DNA from: Opitutales bacterium
Lineage (GTDB): Bacteria; Verrucomicrobiota; Verrucomicrobiia; Opitutales; Intestinicryptomonadaceae
Direction: 5' to 3'
DNA length: 64,000 nucleotides
NCBI GenBank assembly: GCA_015061945.1
Contig: SUVP01000002.1
Coordinates: 248,001-312,000, forward strand
Positions 53,887-63,490 of the stretch are shown here, in pieces. Numbering within the stretch: position 1 is the first letter of the stretch; each line of letters opens with the position of its first letter. Made by a program: the position numbers and the translations under genes. The notes beneath the pieces were generated by a model. It had not been told where the DNA came from and did no database searches. It saw only the letters and a program-made list of their open reading frames with translations.

Positions 53887-54651
53887 ATGAAAAGAAAATT
53901 TTTACTTTTAATTTTAGCAACGTTTACTTTGTTTTCGGCAGTATCATTTGCGAGCCAAAAAATCGTTTGCACTGGGAAATATAAAAATCATTTGCAAGGT
54001 ATAACGATGCTTGACGGAAAAATCTATTGGTCGTACACGACAAAAATTATTTGTACCGATATGCAAGGGAAAATCGTCAATCTTGTCGATGCACCAAACC
54101 ATCAAGGCGACCTATGCGTTGCAGACGGAAAAATCTATGTGGCAACAAACCACAAAAAATTTAACAAGTTAAATCAAGCTGAAAATTTCGTATATGTTTA
54201 CGATTCCAATTTGAATTTTATCGAAAAAATTAAAATAGATGAAATGCTTTGTGGACTCGGTGGTATGGAATATTACAACGGAAGTTTTTATCTTGTCGGC
54301 GGTGGCGACCCGACGGAACCGACTTTCCGAATCGGCAAATATTCAAAGGATTTTAAGCTCGAAAAAATGTATTACATTCCCAACGGAAATTCCAAATTAG
54401 GCGTTCAGACAATCTGCTTTGGATATGGAAAATTTTGGCTTGGGCTTTATCTTCAACCAAACTGCAAAGACGGACTTTGGGAAATGGATACCAACTTTAA
54501 TGTCGTTAAAAAACATCACATAAACGCAAGTGTTGGAATAGTTCCCACAAATAATAACGACAGAGAATTTATCATCGCTCGAAGCTACACTGAAGAAAAC
54601 AAATATGCTAAACACACTGCCAGTGCAAAAATTGTGAAAGTTCAAAAATGA
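53887..54651 (+). CDS. Secreted protein of unknown function (paralogue 1)
   Basis: 254 residues with signal peptide MKRKFLLLILATFTLFSAVSF and likely cut at FAS. The body has repeated short beta segments (GKIYWSYTTKIICTD; GKIYVATN; YVYDSNLNFI; GKFWLGLYL), suggesting a small beta-propeller. It is full-length homologous to the next gene (same order of HLQG, YWSY, KFN, GGM/GI and GVQT/GIQT segments). The start of the next gene overlaps its stop (ATGA), so both come from a tandem duplication and are made together. No catalytic motif found. Confidence 0.8.
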   Translation: MKRKFLLLILATFTLFSAVSFASQKIVCTGKYKNHLQGITMLDGKIYWSYTTKIICTDMQGKIVNLVDAPNHQGDLCVADGKIYVATNHKKFNKLNQAENFVYVYDSNLNFIEKIKIDEMLCGLGGMEYYNGSFYLVGGGDPTEPTFRIGKYSKDFKLEKMYYIPNGNSKLGVQTICFGYGKFWLGLYLQPNCKDGLWEMDTNFNVVKKHHINASVGIVPTNNNDREFIIARSYTEENKYAKHTASAKIVKVQK

Positions 54652-55415
54652 AAATTTTTAAATTTATATATTTATTTTTCTGTGTAATTTGTCTGTCGAG
54701 TTGTACATCAAGCTTCCCAACAAAAATAGTTTGCCCTGGTACACATCGCCACCATTTACAAGATTTCGCGTTGCACAATGGAAAATTTTATTGGTCGTAC
54801 GCTAATAAAATTATTATTACAGATGCCAATGGCACGCTCGAAAATATGGTGGATACGCCATATCATATCGGTGGAATGTGTATTGCAAATGATTATATTT
54901 ATGTTGGACTAAACCTTGCAAAATTTAATGTTCCCAACGAATCTGATGACTACATTTATCAATACGATCTAAATTTGAATCTCGTAAAAATATATAAGAT
55001 AAATGACCTTAACTGTGGAGTTGGTGGTATTGCTTATAATGATAATAAGTTTTACGTTTTTGGTGGAGCAAATAAAAAAACAAAACAACTACCAATCGCC
55101 CAATATTCCGAGGATTTTAAGTTAGAAAAAATCATTGAACTACCATTTGAAGAATCGCCAGACGGAATCCAAACAATGAAATTTGCTTATGGGAAAATCT
55201 GGCTTACAACGTATCCGATATTGACTGCTACACACTCAACTCTCGTACTTGACAACAACTTTAAAATTGTCGAAAAATACAATGCAAGATTTCCTTATGG
55301 GATGATCCCTACAAACCGTAAATATGGCGAATTTATCGTAACCCACAGCAAAAAAGATCCGAACACATTCGCACGATTCACTGCTTGGGCAACAATCGAA
55401 AACCTTACAAAATAA
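54648..55415 (+). CDS. Lipoprotein of unknown function (paralogue 2)
   Basis: 255 residues. The signal peptide ends in a lipobox LSSC at about residue 20, so this copy is lipid-anchored while its paralogue is not. The remaining sequence follows paralogue 1 segment by segment (HRHHLQDFALHNGKFYWSY; ITDANGTLENMVDTPYH; IYVGLNLAKFNVPN; GIQTMKFAYGKIWL), consistent with a small beta-propeller facing the periplasm or cell surface. It ends at a bidirectional terminator shared with recJ. Confidence 0.8.
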   Translation: MKIFKFIYLFFCVICLSSCTSSFPTKIVCPGTHRHHLQDFALHNGKFYWSYANKIIITDANGTLENMVDTPYHIGGMCIANDYIYVGLNLAKFNVPNESDDYIYQYDLNLNLVKIYKINDLNCGVGGIAYNDNKFYVFGGANKKTKQLPIAQYSEDFKLEKIIELPFEESPDGIQTMKFAYGKIWLTTYPILTATHSTLVLDNNFKIVEKYNARFPYGMIPTNRKYGEFIVTHSKKDPNTFARFTAWATIENLTK

Positions 55416-55419
55416 ACAA

Positions 55420-55448
55420 AAAATCGTCCGATATTTCGGACGATTTTT
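55420..55448. terminator. Bidirectional terminator between paralogue 2 and recJ
   Basis: AAATCGTCCGA (55421-55431) pairs with TCGGACGATTT (55436-55446), loop TATT, with A-run left and T-run right. Confidence 0.9.
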
Positions 55449-55449
55449 T

Positions 55450-57177
55450 TTACACTTGCGACTCACGCCAATCGATAAGCGTTGCTTGTGGAGTTTTACG
55501 CTTATTCCAGCGATTCCAACCAAGCTTGACAGCTAAATCTATCGGCTTATTTACAGGCGGGAGCCTATCGCCACCTTTCCACGCAACTGCACTAATCCAA
55601 CCTGAATCGCCCAGCGGAATTTGGAATCTATAATTCTGTGCTGCCCCAAAAACTTCAACAGGCTTGTTCAAAACTATATTTTTTAACGCAAAAATCGGCT
55701 CACGATTCCCTTCGCCATACGGGTGCATAAGCTCAAGTTCGTCGAGCAATTCAAGGCACACGTCCGACGCATCGAGCGTAAGATTTATAGAAATACTCGG
55801 GGTAAAGTCTATATCAGTTCCGTATTTTGCGTGGATTGTATCGTTTATACGTTTTCTAAATTCTGGAATAAAGCCGTCTTTAACCGACACGCCGACTGCC
55901 ATTGGATGCCCTCCCCAACTGCCGAGAATTTCACCACAATTACCCAAACACTCAACAAGGTCTATTCCCTGCACACTTCTGCCCGAACCTTTTGTGTAGC
56001 CTTCGTCAACTTCGCCAAAGACAATCACAGGCTTGTGGTATTCACGGCTGAGCTTACCGGCGATAATCCCAACTACCCCTGGGTGCCACGAAGAATCGTA
56101 AACAACAATGCACGGATAATCGTCGAGATGTTCTGCCTCTACTTGTTTTATAGCGTCTTCGAGAACACCACGTTCTATTTCTTGGCGTTCTTTGTTGATA
56201 TCGTTAAGCTCGCAAGCGGCACGATAGCACGTTGTGAAATCATCGCCCAAAAGCATATCCAGTGGGAGCGATGCGTCGGCAAGGCGACCGCTTGCATTGA
56301 TTCTCGGACCGAGTTTGAATGAAATATCAATTGGTGTAATATCTTCGCCCAACGCAATCCCGCTGGCTTGAATCAGGGCTTGAATCCCTGTGCGACGCGT
56401 AGATTTCAGACGCTTAATTCCGTATCTTGCCATAATACGATTTTCGTCGACAAGCGGAACGAGGTCGGCAACGGTACCGAGCGACACAAGGTCGAGATAA
56501 TCTTTAAGATTTATATCCCACGAGCGTGGGTCGTTGCGAAGACGCATCTCTTTTATCAAACCGTGTGCGAGCTTAAAAACTAATCCGACAGTACAAAGTT
56601 GTCTCCACGGAGTCGCACTAATATTATGCACATGAGGATTTATCAAAATGTGGTCGTCGACAAAAACATCTTTTGCTTGGTGGTGGTCGACAACAATCAA
56701 ATCTATACCACGCTCACGGATATATTTGACAGCTTCAACGGCATTCGTACCGCAGTCGAGTGCTATCATCAAATTAGGTTTGCCGTTTGACAACGCACGC
56801 TCGAGTGCTGCCTCTGAAAGCCCGTACCCCTCCTCCATTCGACGTGGAACAAAATACGACGGCGATATACCAAAATGACGCAATATACAAACCAAGAGAG
56901 TTGTACTTGTAATTCCGTCGACATCATAGTCGCCAAAGACCAAAATGTTTTCGTTTTTTTCTATCGCTTCTATGATTCGCAAAACTGCTGTGCGAAGATT
57001 TTTAACTCTGAAAGGATCGTCCAAATCGGCAAGTTTGGGACGCATATACATTTTTGCTCGGAGCAAATCGCTATAGCCACGTTGAAGAATGAGTGCACCC
57101 AAGATTGGACTTACGCCCAAATATGCACCCAAGTCTTCGGCTAATTTTTTATCGAACTCTACTTCGCTCCACTTCAT
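55450..57177 (-). CDS. recJ: Single-stranded-DNA-specific exonuclease RecJ
   Basis: 575 residues. The DHH catalytic domain has FGDYDVDGITSTTLL near residue 80, LDCGTNA near 140 and VDHHQAK near 162 (metal-binding Asp/His). The DHHA1 domain follows, with GRLADASLPLDMLL near 295 and the GSGRSVQGIDLVECL segment near 400, and then a C-terminal OB-fold. RecJ degrades single-stranded DNA 5' to 3' in recombination and mismatch or base-excision repair. Its length is close to that of E. coli RecJ (577). Confidence 0.95.
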   Translation of the reverse strand: MKWSEVEFDKKLAEDLGAYLGVSPILGALILQRGYSDLLRAKMYMRPKLADLDDPFRVKNLRTAVLRIIEAIEKNENILVFGDYDVDGITSTTLLVCILRHFGISPSYFVPRRMEEGYGLSEAALERALSNGKPNLMIALDCGTNAVEAVKYIRERGIDLIVVDHHQAKDVFVDDHILINPHVHNISATPWRQLCTVGLVFKLAHGLIKEMRLRNDPRSWDINLKDYLDLVSLGTVADLVPLVDENRIMARYGIKRLKSTRRTGIQALIQASGIALGEDITPIDISFKLGPRINASGRLADASLPLDMLLGDDFTTCYRAACELNDINKERQEIERGVLEDAIKQVEAEHLDDYPCIVVYDSSWHPGVVGIIAGKLSREYHKPVIVFGEVDEGYTKGSGRSVQGIDLVECLGNCGEILGSWGGHPMAVGVSVKDGFIPEFRKRINDTIHAKYGTDIDFTPSISINLTLDASDVCLELLDELELMHPYGEGNREPIFALKNIVLNKPVEVFGAAQNYRFQIPLGDSGWISAVAWKGGDRLPPVNKPIDLAVKLGWNRWNKRKTPQATLIDWRESQV

Positions 57178-57275
57178 TATGTTTTAAGATAAAACCTATT
57201 CCCCAAAATTGTCAAGGCTGATGCTTCGGCTAATTTCTGATAATTGATTTTTTAAAGCGTCCGCAAAGAATACAC

Positions 57276-57304
57276 AAAAACGGATTTCCCAAAAGAGAAA
57301 TCCG
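57276..57304 (-). terminator. Terminator of the Gfo/Idh/MocA gene
   Basis: On the minus strand CGGATTTC (57304-57297) pairs with GAAATCCG (57288-57281), followed by five T residues. Confidence 0.85.
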
Positions 57305-57328
57305 CCTTGTGTTCATTGACTTTGTTGA

Positions 57329-58654
57329 CTAAATTAGTTCGTATGTTGCCGGACTTGGTGTTGGCATCTTTGGCAAGACCATATCCAACGTGAGATTTTT
57401 CGGCATATATTCGCGTTGCGAACGCTCCAGCACCCACGCACACTTCATACGTTTGCCAGTGTATGCCGACTCACGTCCAGCTATTGCAACATAGCAAGAA
57501 TCAGCACACTCCTTAAGCTTATTAAACTTTTTACCATTGCGAATTGCATCGTAGAAAACTTCGTGTTCGCAAAGCGTAGCTGCCCTGCGTGGAGCACCAA
57601 TCGACCATGGCTTTTCGCCTGTTATGCGTTGACCTTGGAAACTCATTTCCAAAATACCTTTTGTACCGATTACCTTAAATGGTGAATAACGGCTTGTATT
57701 AGCTTCTTGCGAGCAACCTGCCGAAAGTGTTATTCCACTCTTAAATTCAAAGTTAGCAAACGTGTGCGAGCAATTATTACCGACGTTTGCGTATGTTGGC
57801 ATTTGTCCGCTAAAGCCGACAACTTCATACGGAAGTTCTCCGCCGATTGCCCACATCGCCAAGTCGAGATTATGCACAAACTGTTCTACAAACTGGTCGC
57901 CCGATGTCCAGTAGCGACAGAGCCAATTCATCAACTGATATTCCGCTACATCGGGCGACATTTTCGCCATACGTTGCAATGCCCATGCCTCGTTTGTATA
58001 GCTTGATGAATTTGTCAAATATCTGCCGATATTACGCATAAATAAGCACGATACGACATCCCCGATTTGCCCGTCGCGAAGACGATTTATCGCTTCTTGA
58101 ATTGAAGTTTGGTAGCGTTTTTGCGTTCCACACAAAACCTTTAATTGTTTTGAATCTGCAAGCGGGATGAGTTCTTTATAAATTTTACGCAAGCCGACAG
58201 CGTCGATTGCAATCGGTTTTTCAGCAAAGACGTGTTTACCTGCTTTCAAGCACTTTTCAATATGATATGGACGGAACACTGGCACTGTCATCAATGCGAC
58301 GATATCAGCGTCGGTCTGTACGATTTTATCGATTGCTTCAAGCCCTGTAAATCTTCTGTCGCCAACTTTCCAAAGTTTATCAAAAAATCCACTCTCAATT
58401 TTATCTGCTTCTTGCTTGATTGCATTTTCAAAGCGAGTAAGGTTTTCTTCAAAAAGGTCTGCGACTGCAATAATCTCGATATTTTTATCAGCCTTAATCA
58501 TCATCGTGGTATCAAAAATACCACGAGAGCCACATCCGACTATCGCGATTTTCAGCTTATCACTACCCTTTACTTGAGCAAATGAAAATTTTGGGAGTAC
58601 TGCTGTTGCCGTACCCAATAATGTTGTATTTTTTACAAATGTTTTTCTGTCCAT
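57329..58654 (-). CDS. Gfo/Idh/MocA-family oxidoreductase, exported
   Basis: 441 residues. A Tat-like signal (DRKTFVKN followed by a hydrophobic stretch, cut near FSFAQ) precedes the Rossmann NAD(P)-binding domain (LKIAIVGCGSRGIF near residue 34; AEKPIAID near 152, the EKP motif). The C-terminal alpha/beta domain with the substrate pocket follows. Twin residues are RK rather than RR. Exported members of this family, common in Planctomycetota, Verrucomicrobiota and Bacteroidota, oxidise or epimerise sugars or act as glycosidases using bound NAD. Substrate unknown. Single gene with terminator. Confidence 0.88.
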   Translation of the reverse strand: MDRKTFVKNTTLLGTATAVLPKFSFAQVKGSDKLKIAIVGCGSRGIFDTTMMIKADKNIEIIAVADLFEENLTRFENAIKQEADKIESGFFDKLWKVGDRRFTGLEAIDKIVQTDADIVALMTVPVFRPYHIEKCLKAGKHVFAEKPIAIDAVGLRKIYKELIPLADSKQLKVLCGTQKRYQTSIQEAINRLRDGQIGDVVSCLFMRNIGRYLTNSSSYTNEAWALQRMAKMSPDVAEYQLMNWLCRYWTSGDQFVEQFVHNLDLAMWAIGGELPYEVVGFSGQMPTYANVGNNCSHTFANFEFKSGITLSAGCSQEANTSRYSPFKVIGTKGILEMSFQGQRITGEKPWSIGAPRRAATLCEHEVFYDAIRNGKKFNKLKECADSCYVAIAGRESAYTGKRMKCAWVLERSQREYMPKNLTLDMVLPKMPTPSPATYELI

Positions 58655-58787
58655 ATATTACCTTTTACTAAAATTCACTTTAATTATTTTTTTTCTAAAT
58701 TCAACAGTCTTTTCTGAAAATATCTCAAAAAGTCAAAATTTTTCAAAAATTGGGAAATATAGGAAAATAATCCGATGTTTTAACTAC

Positions 58788-58813
58788 AAAAAAAGCGGGT
58801 CGATTGACCCGCT
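58788..58813 (-). terminator. Terminator of the yajC-secDF operon
   Basis: AGCGGGTC (58794-58801) pairs with GACCCGCT (58806-58813), followed on the minus strand by a run of T residues. Confidence 0.9.
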
Positions 58814-58831
58814 CTAAAATCATAAATTAAA

Positions 58832-61435
58832 TTACATTTCCCAATCTTTTGGTTTTGCCGCGTTCGCTTCTTGTTCTTTTTCAACACGAGCACGGTTTCC
58901 TTTATTCCACCAGAAGAATACTGGGCTTGCAATAAAGATTGATGAGAATGTACCTGTGAGAATACCAAGCAAGAATACGAGCGAGAAGTCAACTACAATG
59001 CCTGTACCAAAAATGAACAATGCGAGTGTCGCAAATATTGTCGACATACTTGTGAGCAATGTTCTTGTGAGTGTACGGTTGATTGACAAGTTGATTACAT
59101 CACGCAACGACATTGTTGGCTTCATAACAAGCTCTTCTCTGATACGGTCGAACACAACGATTTTATCGTTAATTGAATAACCCATTACCATCAAGATTGC
59201 AGCAACCATCGGAGCCGAGAATTGACCTGAACCGATACCGAGCAATCCGAAGATAACATACAAACCGATTGTCAAGAGAACGTCGTGCGTTGTTGCAACG
59301 ATGGCACCGATACCATAGCTGAATTCAAATCTCAATGCGATATACATCAAAATCGCCAAGAGTGAAAGTGCTACTGCGATTGCCGCGTCGCGTGTGATTT
59401 CGCCACTGACTGACGCACCTACGCTTTGTTGCGAAAGAAGTTTAAGCTGTGCTTGTGGGAACTTCTTTGAGAGCATCTCAAATACACGTTCACCCTTTTC
59501 GCTTTCAACTTGCAACACAAGTGTTTCAGATTTTGAAGCAAGGTCTGTTTGGTATGATGCTTGGATTTCACCAATACCTGTGTCTGATGTCGATTCACTC
59601 AATGCTGTAATTTCGCCAATCGGGATTTTCTTATCGGCATTGAACGACATTGTGATAACATCACCACCTGTAAAGTCGATACTCAATGTCTTATCTCCAC
59701 GATATACGATTGCAACAATACCCATAATCACAATCACCCAAGAAACGATAAACGATTTCTTTGCATAATTGAGGAATTTGATATTTGTATCATTCGAGAT
59801 GAATGTACGGGTAAGTGCCTTGCGAATGACATTGTACTTAACTGCCAATTCGAGCATTGCTCGGCTGAGAACCAATGCACAGAAGAGTGTCGTGAAAATA
59901 CCAACTGCCAATGTAATACCGAAGCCCTTAACTGGACCTGTACCAAATTTCCAAAGAATCAATGCAGAAATGAGTGTTGTAATGTTAGCGTCGACAATTG
60001 TCGAGAATGCTTTTTCATAACCCATTTGCAATGATGTCCACAAGCTTTTGCCTGCCAAAGTTTCTTCACGCATACGTTCGAACACAAGGATGTTCGAGTC
60101 AACCGCCATACCGATTGTAAGCACGAGAGCTGCGATACCAGGGAGTGTCATTGTAGCACCAAAGCTTGCCAATACACCAACGAGAATTAAAATGTTTACA
60201 AATACTGAAATGAGTGCGATAAAGCCCATACCAAAGTATACTGCAACCATAAATGCGATAACTGCGAGCGTACCAATACCTGCTGCCATAAGCGAGCTGT
60301 CGCGCGCTTCAGATGCGAGCGATGGACCAACCTCGTTCAACGATGTACGCTTCAAACCAACTGCGAGTGGGTTATTCAATGCGTTTGCCAATTCGATTGC
60401 TTCGCGACGTGTGAAATTACCTGTGATTGATCCACGTTCCTTAATTACGCTTTGGATGTGTGGTGCACTCATCAAACGTCCGTCGAGAACGATTGCAAGC
60501 GATTGTTTTGTGCCTGTGCGACGGTCGCCATCAAGAATTTCGCTTGTGATTTTTTCAAATATTTTACCACCTTCAGATGTAAATTCCATGCTGACGCTGA
60601 AACGGTTTGCGTCTTCCATTGCTGGATATGCTTTTGCGATGATATCGCCCTTCGCTTCTGCACGACGTTTTACGAACATAGGTTCTTCGATAACTCTGCC
60701 GTTGCGTTCTGTTTCCATCATTAACACTTCATAGCCAGCTGGAATTTCTGATGGCAATGGCTTTGCTGATGTTGGACGTTGGTCACGGTGTACAAGGCGG
60801 AATTCGAGCTTTGCCGGACGCGAAAGTTCTTCGATAGCTTCAGGGTTATCTTTGAGCGATACACCAGGCATTTGAACTTCGATAGCATTGCCACCAACGA
60901 TTCTGATTGTCGGTTCTGTAACACCAAGACCATTGATACGGTTGTTCATCACTGTGAGAACGTCGTCAAGCTGTCCTTGGCGTGTGAGTTCGTCAGCATT
61001 CAAGTTAGTATCGTCAACTTGCAATGTGAACGACACACCGCCCTGAATATCGAGACCCTTTTTCAAAGCACCTTTACTTTGACGATAGAGTTCTTTCAAG
61101 AGAATATCATTTTTCTTCTTGAGAATTTTGATATCTGAAACGTTGATGTCTTTAAAATATTTCGACAAGTCAATTTCCTTTGCATTTGCAAGGTCACGAA
61201 GTGCGATATAGAGCGTTGGAGACTTTGTCTTGTCGCTTCTATAATTGACTGGATCAACGCGTGCTTGAGCGTCTTTAAGTACTTGGACAAATTCTTGCTG
61301 ATTTGCCGTCGCACGAGTTTTGATATAATCTTCAAACGGAGTATCACCAAATGGTACCATTGAACCGATAGCCCATGCTACCACCAATGCCGTTATGATG
61401 AATTTTCCGAATATTGACGAGTTAGTTCCCGACAT
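58832..61435 (-). CDS. secDF: Protein translocase subunit SecDF (fusion)
   Basis: 867 residues joining SecD and SecF in one chain with about 12 membrane helices. The SecD half has the periplasmic segment beginning GLDIQGGVSFTLQV near residue 125 and NRINGLGVTEPTIRIVG near 192. The SecF half has LSIDFTGGDVITMSF near 580 and the two conserved transmembrane blocks with GYSINDKIVVFDRIRE near 760. SecDF uses the proton gradient to pull exported proteins through SecYEG. It lies 73 bp downstream of yajC, the usual partner. Confidence 0.95.
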   Translation of the reverse strand: MSGTNSSIFGKFIITALVVAWAIGSMVPFGDTPFEDYIKTRATANQQEFVQVLKDAQARVDPVNYRSDKTKSPTLYIALRDLANAKEIDLSKYFKDINVSDIKILKKKNDILLKELYRQSKGALKKGLDIQGGVSFTLQVDDTNLNADELTRQGQLDDVLTVMNNRINGLGVTEPTIRIVGGNAIEVQMPGVSLKDNPEAIEELSRPAKLEFRLVHRDQRPTSAKPLPSEIPAGYEVLMMETERNGRVIEEPMFVKRRAEAKGDIIAKAYPAMEDANRFSVSMEFTSEGGKIFEKITSEILDGDRRTGTKQSLAIVLDGRLMSAPHIQSVIKERGSITGNFTRREAIELANALNNPLAVGLKRTSLNEVGPSLASEARDSSLMAAGIGTLAVIAFMVAVYFGMGFIALISVFVNILILVGVLASFGATMTLPGIAALVLTIGMAVDSNILVFERMREETLAGKSLWTSLQMGYEKAFSTIVDANITTLISALILWKFGTGPVKGFGITLAVGIFTTLFCALVLSRAMLELAVKYNVIRKALTRTFISNDTNIKFLNYAKKSFIVSWVIVIMGIVAIVYRGDKTLSIDFTGGDVITMSFNADKKIPIGEITALSESTSDTGIGEIQASYQTDLASKSETLVLQVESEKGERVFEMLSKKFPQAQLKLLSQQSVGASVSGEITRDAAIAVALSLLAILMYIALRFEFSYGIGAIVATTHDVLLTIGLYVIFGLLGIGSGQFSAPMVAAILMVMGYSINDKIVVFDRIREELVMKPTMSLRDVINLSINRTLTRTLLTSMSTIFATLALFIFGTGIVVDFSLVFLLGILTGTFSSIFIASPVFFWWNKGNRARVEKEQEANAAKPKDWEM

Positions 61436-61508
61436 AGTTCTTCTTTCTTGTTGTGTTTATTTTATAAAGCTAACACTCACCGACTATGCGATGAGTGTAT
61501 ATAAAAAA

Positions 61509-61850
61509 TTACTTTTGTTCTGCTGGAATTTCATCAACAATCTTATCTTGGATTGCCGATTTGATGAATTCAACTTTGTTATTGTCGCCAAGCTTTACGA
61601 TAAAAGTCTTTTCTTTTACGTTTGAAATTGTGCCAATCATACCGCCGATTGTCAAAACCTTGTCGCCTGTCTTAAGCTCTGACAACATCTTTTGATGTTG
61701 TTTTTGGCGTTTGCGTTGCGGTGCAATCATCAAGAAATACATTGCCGCAAACATAAGTACGACGAATAAGAGCATCGACGAACCACCACCTTGAGGTGCC
61801 GTTTCTGCAGGTGCTGTTGCTTGTGATAATACTGTTATTAAATTATACAT
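61509..61850 (-). CDS. yajC: Preprotein translocase accessory subunit YajC
   Basis: 113 residues: one N-terminal membrane helix (MLLFVVLMFAAMYFLMI), then the typical APQRKRQKQHQKMLSELKTG and GDKVLTIGGMIGTISNVKE segments. YajC associates with SecDF in the inner membrane. It precedes secDF on the same strand. Confidence 0.95.
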   Translation of the reverse strand: MYNLITVLSQATAPAETAPQGGGSSMLLFVVLMFAAMYFLMIAPQRKRQKQHQKMLSELKTGDKVLTIGGMIGTISNVKEKTFIVKLGDNNKVEFIKSAIQDKIVDEIPAEQK

Positions 61851-61954
61851 ATCTTTAGAACCTATTGATGTGAAAAATTAAACTTCTAAATAAATCCTTT
61901 ATCTTAACCCCTTGCAAGAAAAAAACGTGATTTTTTCAGAATAAAAACACTAAC

Positions 61955-61988
61955 AAAAAAAAGCCGACGGAATAAAAATTCCGTCGGC
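61955..61988 (-). terminator. Terminator of the ribbon-helix-helix gene
   Basis: GCCGACGGAAT (61963-61973) pairs with ATTCCGTCGGC (61978-61988); eight T residues follow on the minus strand. Confidence 0.9.
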
Positions 61989-62003
61989 AACTCAAAAGAA
62001 AAC

Positions 62004-62201
62004 TTACTTTATCTTCTTTTTAGCTTCTGCAACACTCAAATACTCCTTTGCGAGATTTTGAAGAGTGTTTGCAATGAAGTTTGAGCGATTGCGATTGTCC
62101 ATACGAGCCAATTCGTCAATCTGCTGTACAAGTGCTTCTGGGAGACTGATTGAAATTTGTGTCATTCCAACAGTTTTACCTGAACCTTTTTTTCTTGCCA
62201 T
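62004..62201 (-). CDS. Ribbon-helix-helix DNA-binding protein
   Basis: 65 residues behind AAGGA at a good distance from ATG 62201. A basic arm (MARKKGSGK) is followed by TQISISLPEALVQQIDELA (ribbon plus helix 1) and NRSNFIANTLQNLAKEYL (helix 2), the CopG/Arc-type fold that binds DNA as a dimer. Such proteins are small repressors, often antitoxins, but no toxin gene is adjacent: the gene stands alone with its own terminator. It probably regulates itself through the upstream AT-rich region. Confidence 0.85.
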   Translation of the reverse strand: MARKKGSGKTVGMTQISISLPEALVQQIDELARMDNRNRSNFIANTLQNLAKEYLSVAEAKKKIK

Positions 62202-62502
62202 GATATTTCCTTATTTTGTTTTTTTATTTTTTGAGAATAATTTTACATTTACTTTATCGGATATTTTTCACTTCAGTAAAAAATATATTATCCAATAATA
62301 AAGCAGAGATAAATATACATCTCATTAGAATAATAATTATGCATTTTATATTTTTGTCAAATTTTTTTATAAAAAAACAAAAAAAACAATCATTTATTAA
62401 TAAATTTTTCAATTATGATATTTTATTTAAATAAAGAGAGACGGCCTCGCAACACTTGCTACGAGACCGTCATCATTAGGGGGTAGGAAATTGAAATATA
62501 AA
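62202..62502. other. AT-rich intergenic region before the ribbon-helix-helix gene
   Basis: 300 bp, strongly AT-rich. It holds the promoter of the ribbon-helix-helix gene (not resolved) and, at its right end, the terminator of the Lys/Ala-rich gene. No other gene is visible. Confidence 0.5.
62430..62471 (-). terminator. Terminator of the Lys/Ala-rich secreted protein gene
   Basis: On the minus strand GACGGTCTCG (62471-62462) pairs with CGAGGCCGTC (62449-62440) with small mismatches, followed by TCTCTTT. It contains one of the few GGCC sites of the window. Confidence 0.75.
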
Positions 62503-63336
62503 TTATCTTGGTTTAAGATAACGGAAAAATATTTTGCAATATGTATCTTTGCCTGCAGTTGCAAAGACCACATCGTATGGGATAAAACCCATTTCGCTCG
62601 AATCTTTAACTGTGCTGTTTGAACTGTTCCAACCAGCTGATGAACGAATCGATTTTACACGCGAACGTGCTTTTGATACTGCGTTAGAAAACGCACGCAT
62701 TTTATTCTTACCAAAACCTGCGACCATTTCAGTTTCCAAATACCATGTTTCTGGAATTTGGTCTGAATAATTGAATCGCATAAGGCAATAGAATTTGCCA
62801 CCGTCGGCAGTAATCACGCAATCTTTAACTTGAAAATCACCTTTTCTGCCAACAAATTTTCTGACCGCAGCATCAGCCGACGTTTCCGCATCTTCAGCTG
62901 AAGAACCCCACATGCAAACTTTGCCGTCGATAACTTGCTTACGCATTTTAACGACCTTCTTTTTGGCTGGTTTTTTATCCTTTTTCTTGAGCTGTGGTGC
63001 AAATTTTTCTACTACCGATTCTTTTTTTACAACTTTTGCAACTGCTTTTACAGGTGCTTTTGCCGGAGTTTTCGCAGGAGCTTTTGCGACAACTTTTTTT
63101 GCAGTAGCTGTTGCCTTTGCAACTGGCTTTGCTGTTGTTTGAGCCTTTGCAACTGGTGTTGCAACCTTCTTTATAACTGCAGGCTTTGCCCCAACTGCCC
63201 CAGCTGGAGCCAACTTTGAAGCGACAGTATTTGTTGATACCTTTGACGGAGCACCATACAACTGCACATTAAAAAATGCTATCAGTATTAAACAGATACT
63301 CCCTACACTAATAAGCTTTTGGTTAAAATTAAACAT
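62503..63336 (-). CDS. Secreted protein with Lys/Ala/Pro-rich linker, unknown function
   Basis: 277 residues from ATG 63336, 6 bp behind AGGAGGAGG, the strongest Shine-Dalgarno of any larger gene here. A signal peptide (KLISVGSICLILIAFFNVQLYG) is followed by about 100 residues of histone-H1-like low-complexity sequence (AKAPAKTPAKAPVKAVAKV) with high positive charge. A folded C-terminal domain of about 150 residues (KVCMWGSSAEDAETSADAA; YCLMRFNYSDQIPETWYLET; KIFFRYLKPR) has no family I recognise. The basic linker may bind envelope polymers such as lipopolysaccharide or peptidoglycan. Single gene. Confidence 0.8.
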   Translation of the reverse strand: MFNFNQKLISVGSICLILIAFFNVQLYGAPSKVSTNTVASKLAPAGAVGAKPAVIKKVATPVAKAQTTAKPVAKATATAKKVVAKAPAKTPAKAPVKAVAKVVKKESVVEKFAPQLKKKDKKPAKKKVVKMRKQVIDGKVCMWGSSAEDAETSADAAVRKFVGRKGDFQVKDCVITADGGKFYCLMRFNYSDQIPETWYLETEMVAGFGKNKMRAFSNAVSKARSRVKSIRSSAGWNSSNSTVKDSSEMGFIPYDVVFATAGKDTYCKIFFRYLKPR

Positions 63337-63490
63337 TATTCCTCCTCCTATACTCACCTTTTTAATAGTAATATAAATAACGTGTCAACATAAAATTTAA
63401 AATTTTTTTTAAGATTAAAAGGTTTGATGTATTACCTTGACGCAATGAAAAAAATCGTAAAAATGGTGGGATTATTTAGATTCAAAGTTT

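Noticed and set aside
60048-60734. 228-codon plus-strand frame opposite secDF
   Set aside because: Antisense shadow of a strongly conserved gene.
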